Position numbers and translations under genes: made by a program | In this document: piece by piece, positions 13,656 to 13,717 of the stretch | Numbering within the stretch: the stretch's first letter is position 1 | Layout: each line of letters opens with the position of its first letter | From: Frankia sp. | Lineage (GTDB): Bacteria > Actinomycetota > Actinomycetes > Frankiales > Frankiaceae | Assembly: GCA_019689615.1 (NCBI GenBank) | Contig: JADGHD010000072.1 | Coordinates: 1 to 13,717 of the forward strand | DNA length: 13,717 nt | Reading direction: 5' to 3' | The notes under the pieces: generated by a model | What the model was told of the DNA's origin: nothing | The model's input: the letters and a program-made list of their open reading frames with translations, nothing else | Databases searched by the model: none

Positions 13656-13717
13656 TCAGGACACCTCGTCACGCGGCGGCGGCAGCTGGTGCGCGGGGGC
13701 GTCGGCGGGGCGGGGCG
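13656..13717 (-). CDS. Possible 3' end of a minus-strand gene cut by the window edge
   Basis: On the minus strand an open frame enters from the window edge and ends in TGA at 13658-13656, with a final sequence like PADAPAHQLPPPRDEVS. Only about 20 codons are present, Pro/Ala-rich, and no family can be recognised. It would lie upstream of the XRE regulator in the same direction, where a DUF397 partner gene is often found, but the visible residues do not prove that. It may equally be non-coding. Confidence 0.2.
   Translation of the reverse strand, partial: PRPADAPAHQLPPPRDEVS

Noticed and set aside
1..13717. Search for tRNA/rRNA genes, insertion sequences, CRISPR arrays and toxin-antitoxin or defence genes
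   Set aside because: No cloverleaf-like, transposase, terminal inverted repeat, spaced direct repeat or defence-domain signal was seen on either strand.

Overview
The window is very GC-rich DNA with frequent GTG/TTG starts and short intergenic gaps. The gene order ppa (divergent) / dacB / DUF2342 zincin / tilS / hpt / ftsH / folE matches the conserved actinobacterial block known from mycobacteria (the Rv3628-Rv3624c genes plus ftsH-folE, with the intervening mycobacterial genes absent). I infer a high-GC actinomycete, possibly of the Frankia type; genus is not provable from this window alone.

Layout. 1-184: leader DNA with a short GGCTGG repeat. 185-1432 (+): FAD-dependent aromatic monooxygenase of the VioD / salicylyl-CoA 5-hydroxylase N-domain type, followed by a hairpin and two tandem duplications. 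1644-2198 (-): inorganic pyrophosphatase. 2199-2461: divergent control region with a palindrome. 2462-3964 (+): PBP4-type D-Ala-D-Ala carboxypeptidase. 4077-5210 (+): HEXXH metallopeptidase-like protein of the F420-associated DUF2342 family. 5343-7109 (+): one uninterrupted reading frame joining TilS (tRNA-Ile lysidine synthetase) to Hpt (hypoxanthine phosphoribosyltransferase), with a strong internal ribosome-binding site for Hpt alone. 7408-9555 (+): FtsH AAA+ membrane protease, preceded by a palindromic promoter region and a 7-codon upstream ORF. 9552-10274 (+): GTP cyclohydrolase I, start overlapping the ftsH stop, followed by two strong hairpins. 10446-11698 (+): a probable leaderless 19-codon upstream ORF, then hisE and hisG. 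11782-12597 (+): HAD/Cof phosphatase. 12606-13523 (-): XRE-DUF5753 regulator, convergent with the HAD gene, with a clear TATGAT -10 box. The last 60 bases may hold the end of another minus-strand gene.

Most genes are core housekeeping: phosphate recycling (ppa), wall maturation (dacB), decoding of AUA codons (tilS), purine salvage (hpt), membrane proteolysis (ftsH), folate entry (folE) and the first two histidine steps (hisG, hisE). Nothing resembles a mobile element, CRISPR array, tRNA or rRNA, and I see no new defence or biosynthetic system. The points most worth a second look are the TilS-Hpt fusion frame upstream of ftsH, short upstream ORFs whose stops overlap the start codons of ftsH and hisE, several -10 boxes placed exactly for leaderless mRNAs, and a folE that lacks its usual folP-folB-folK partners.
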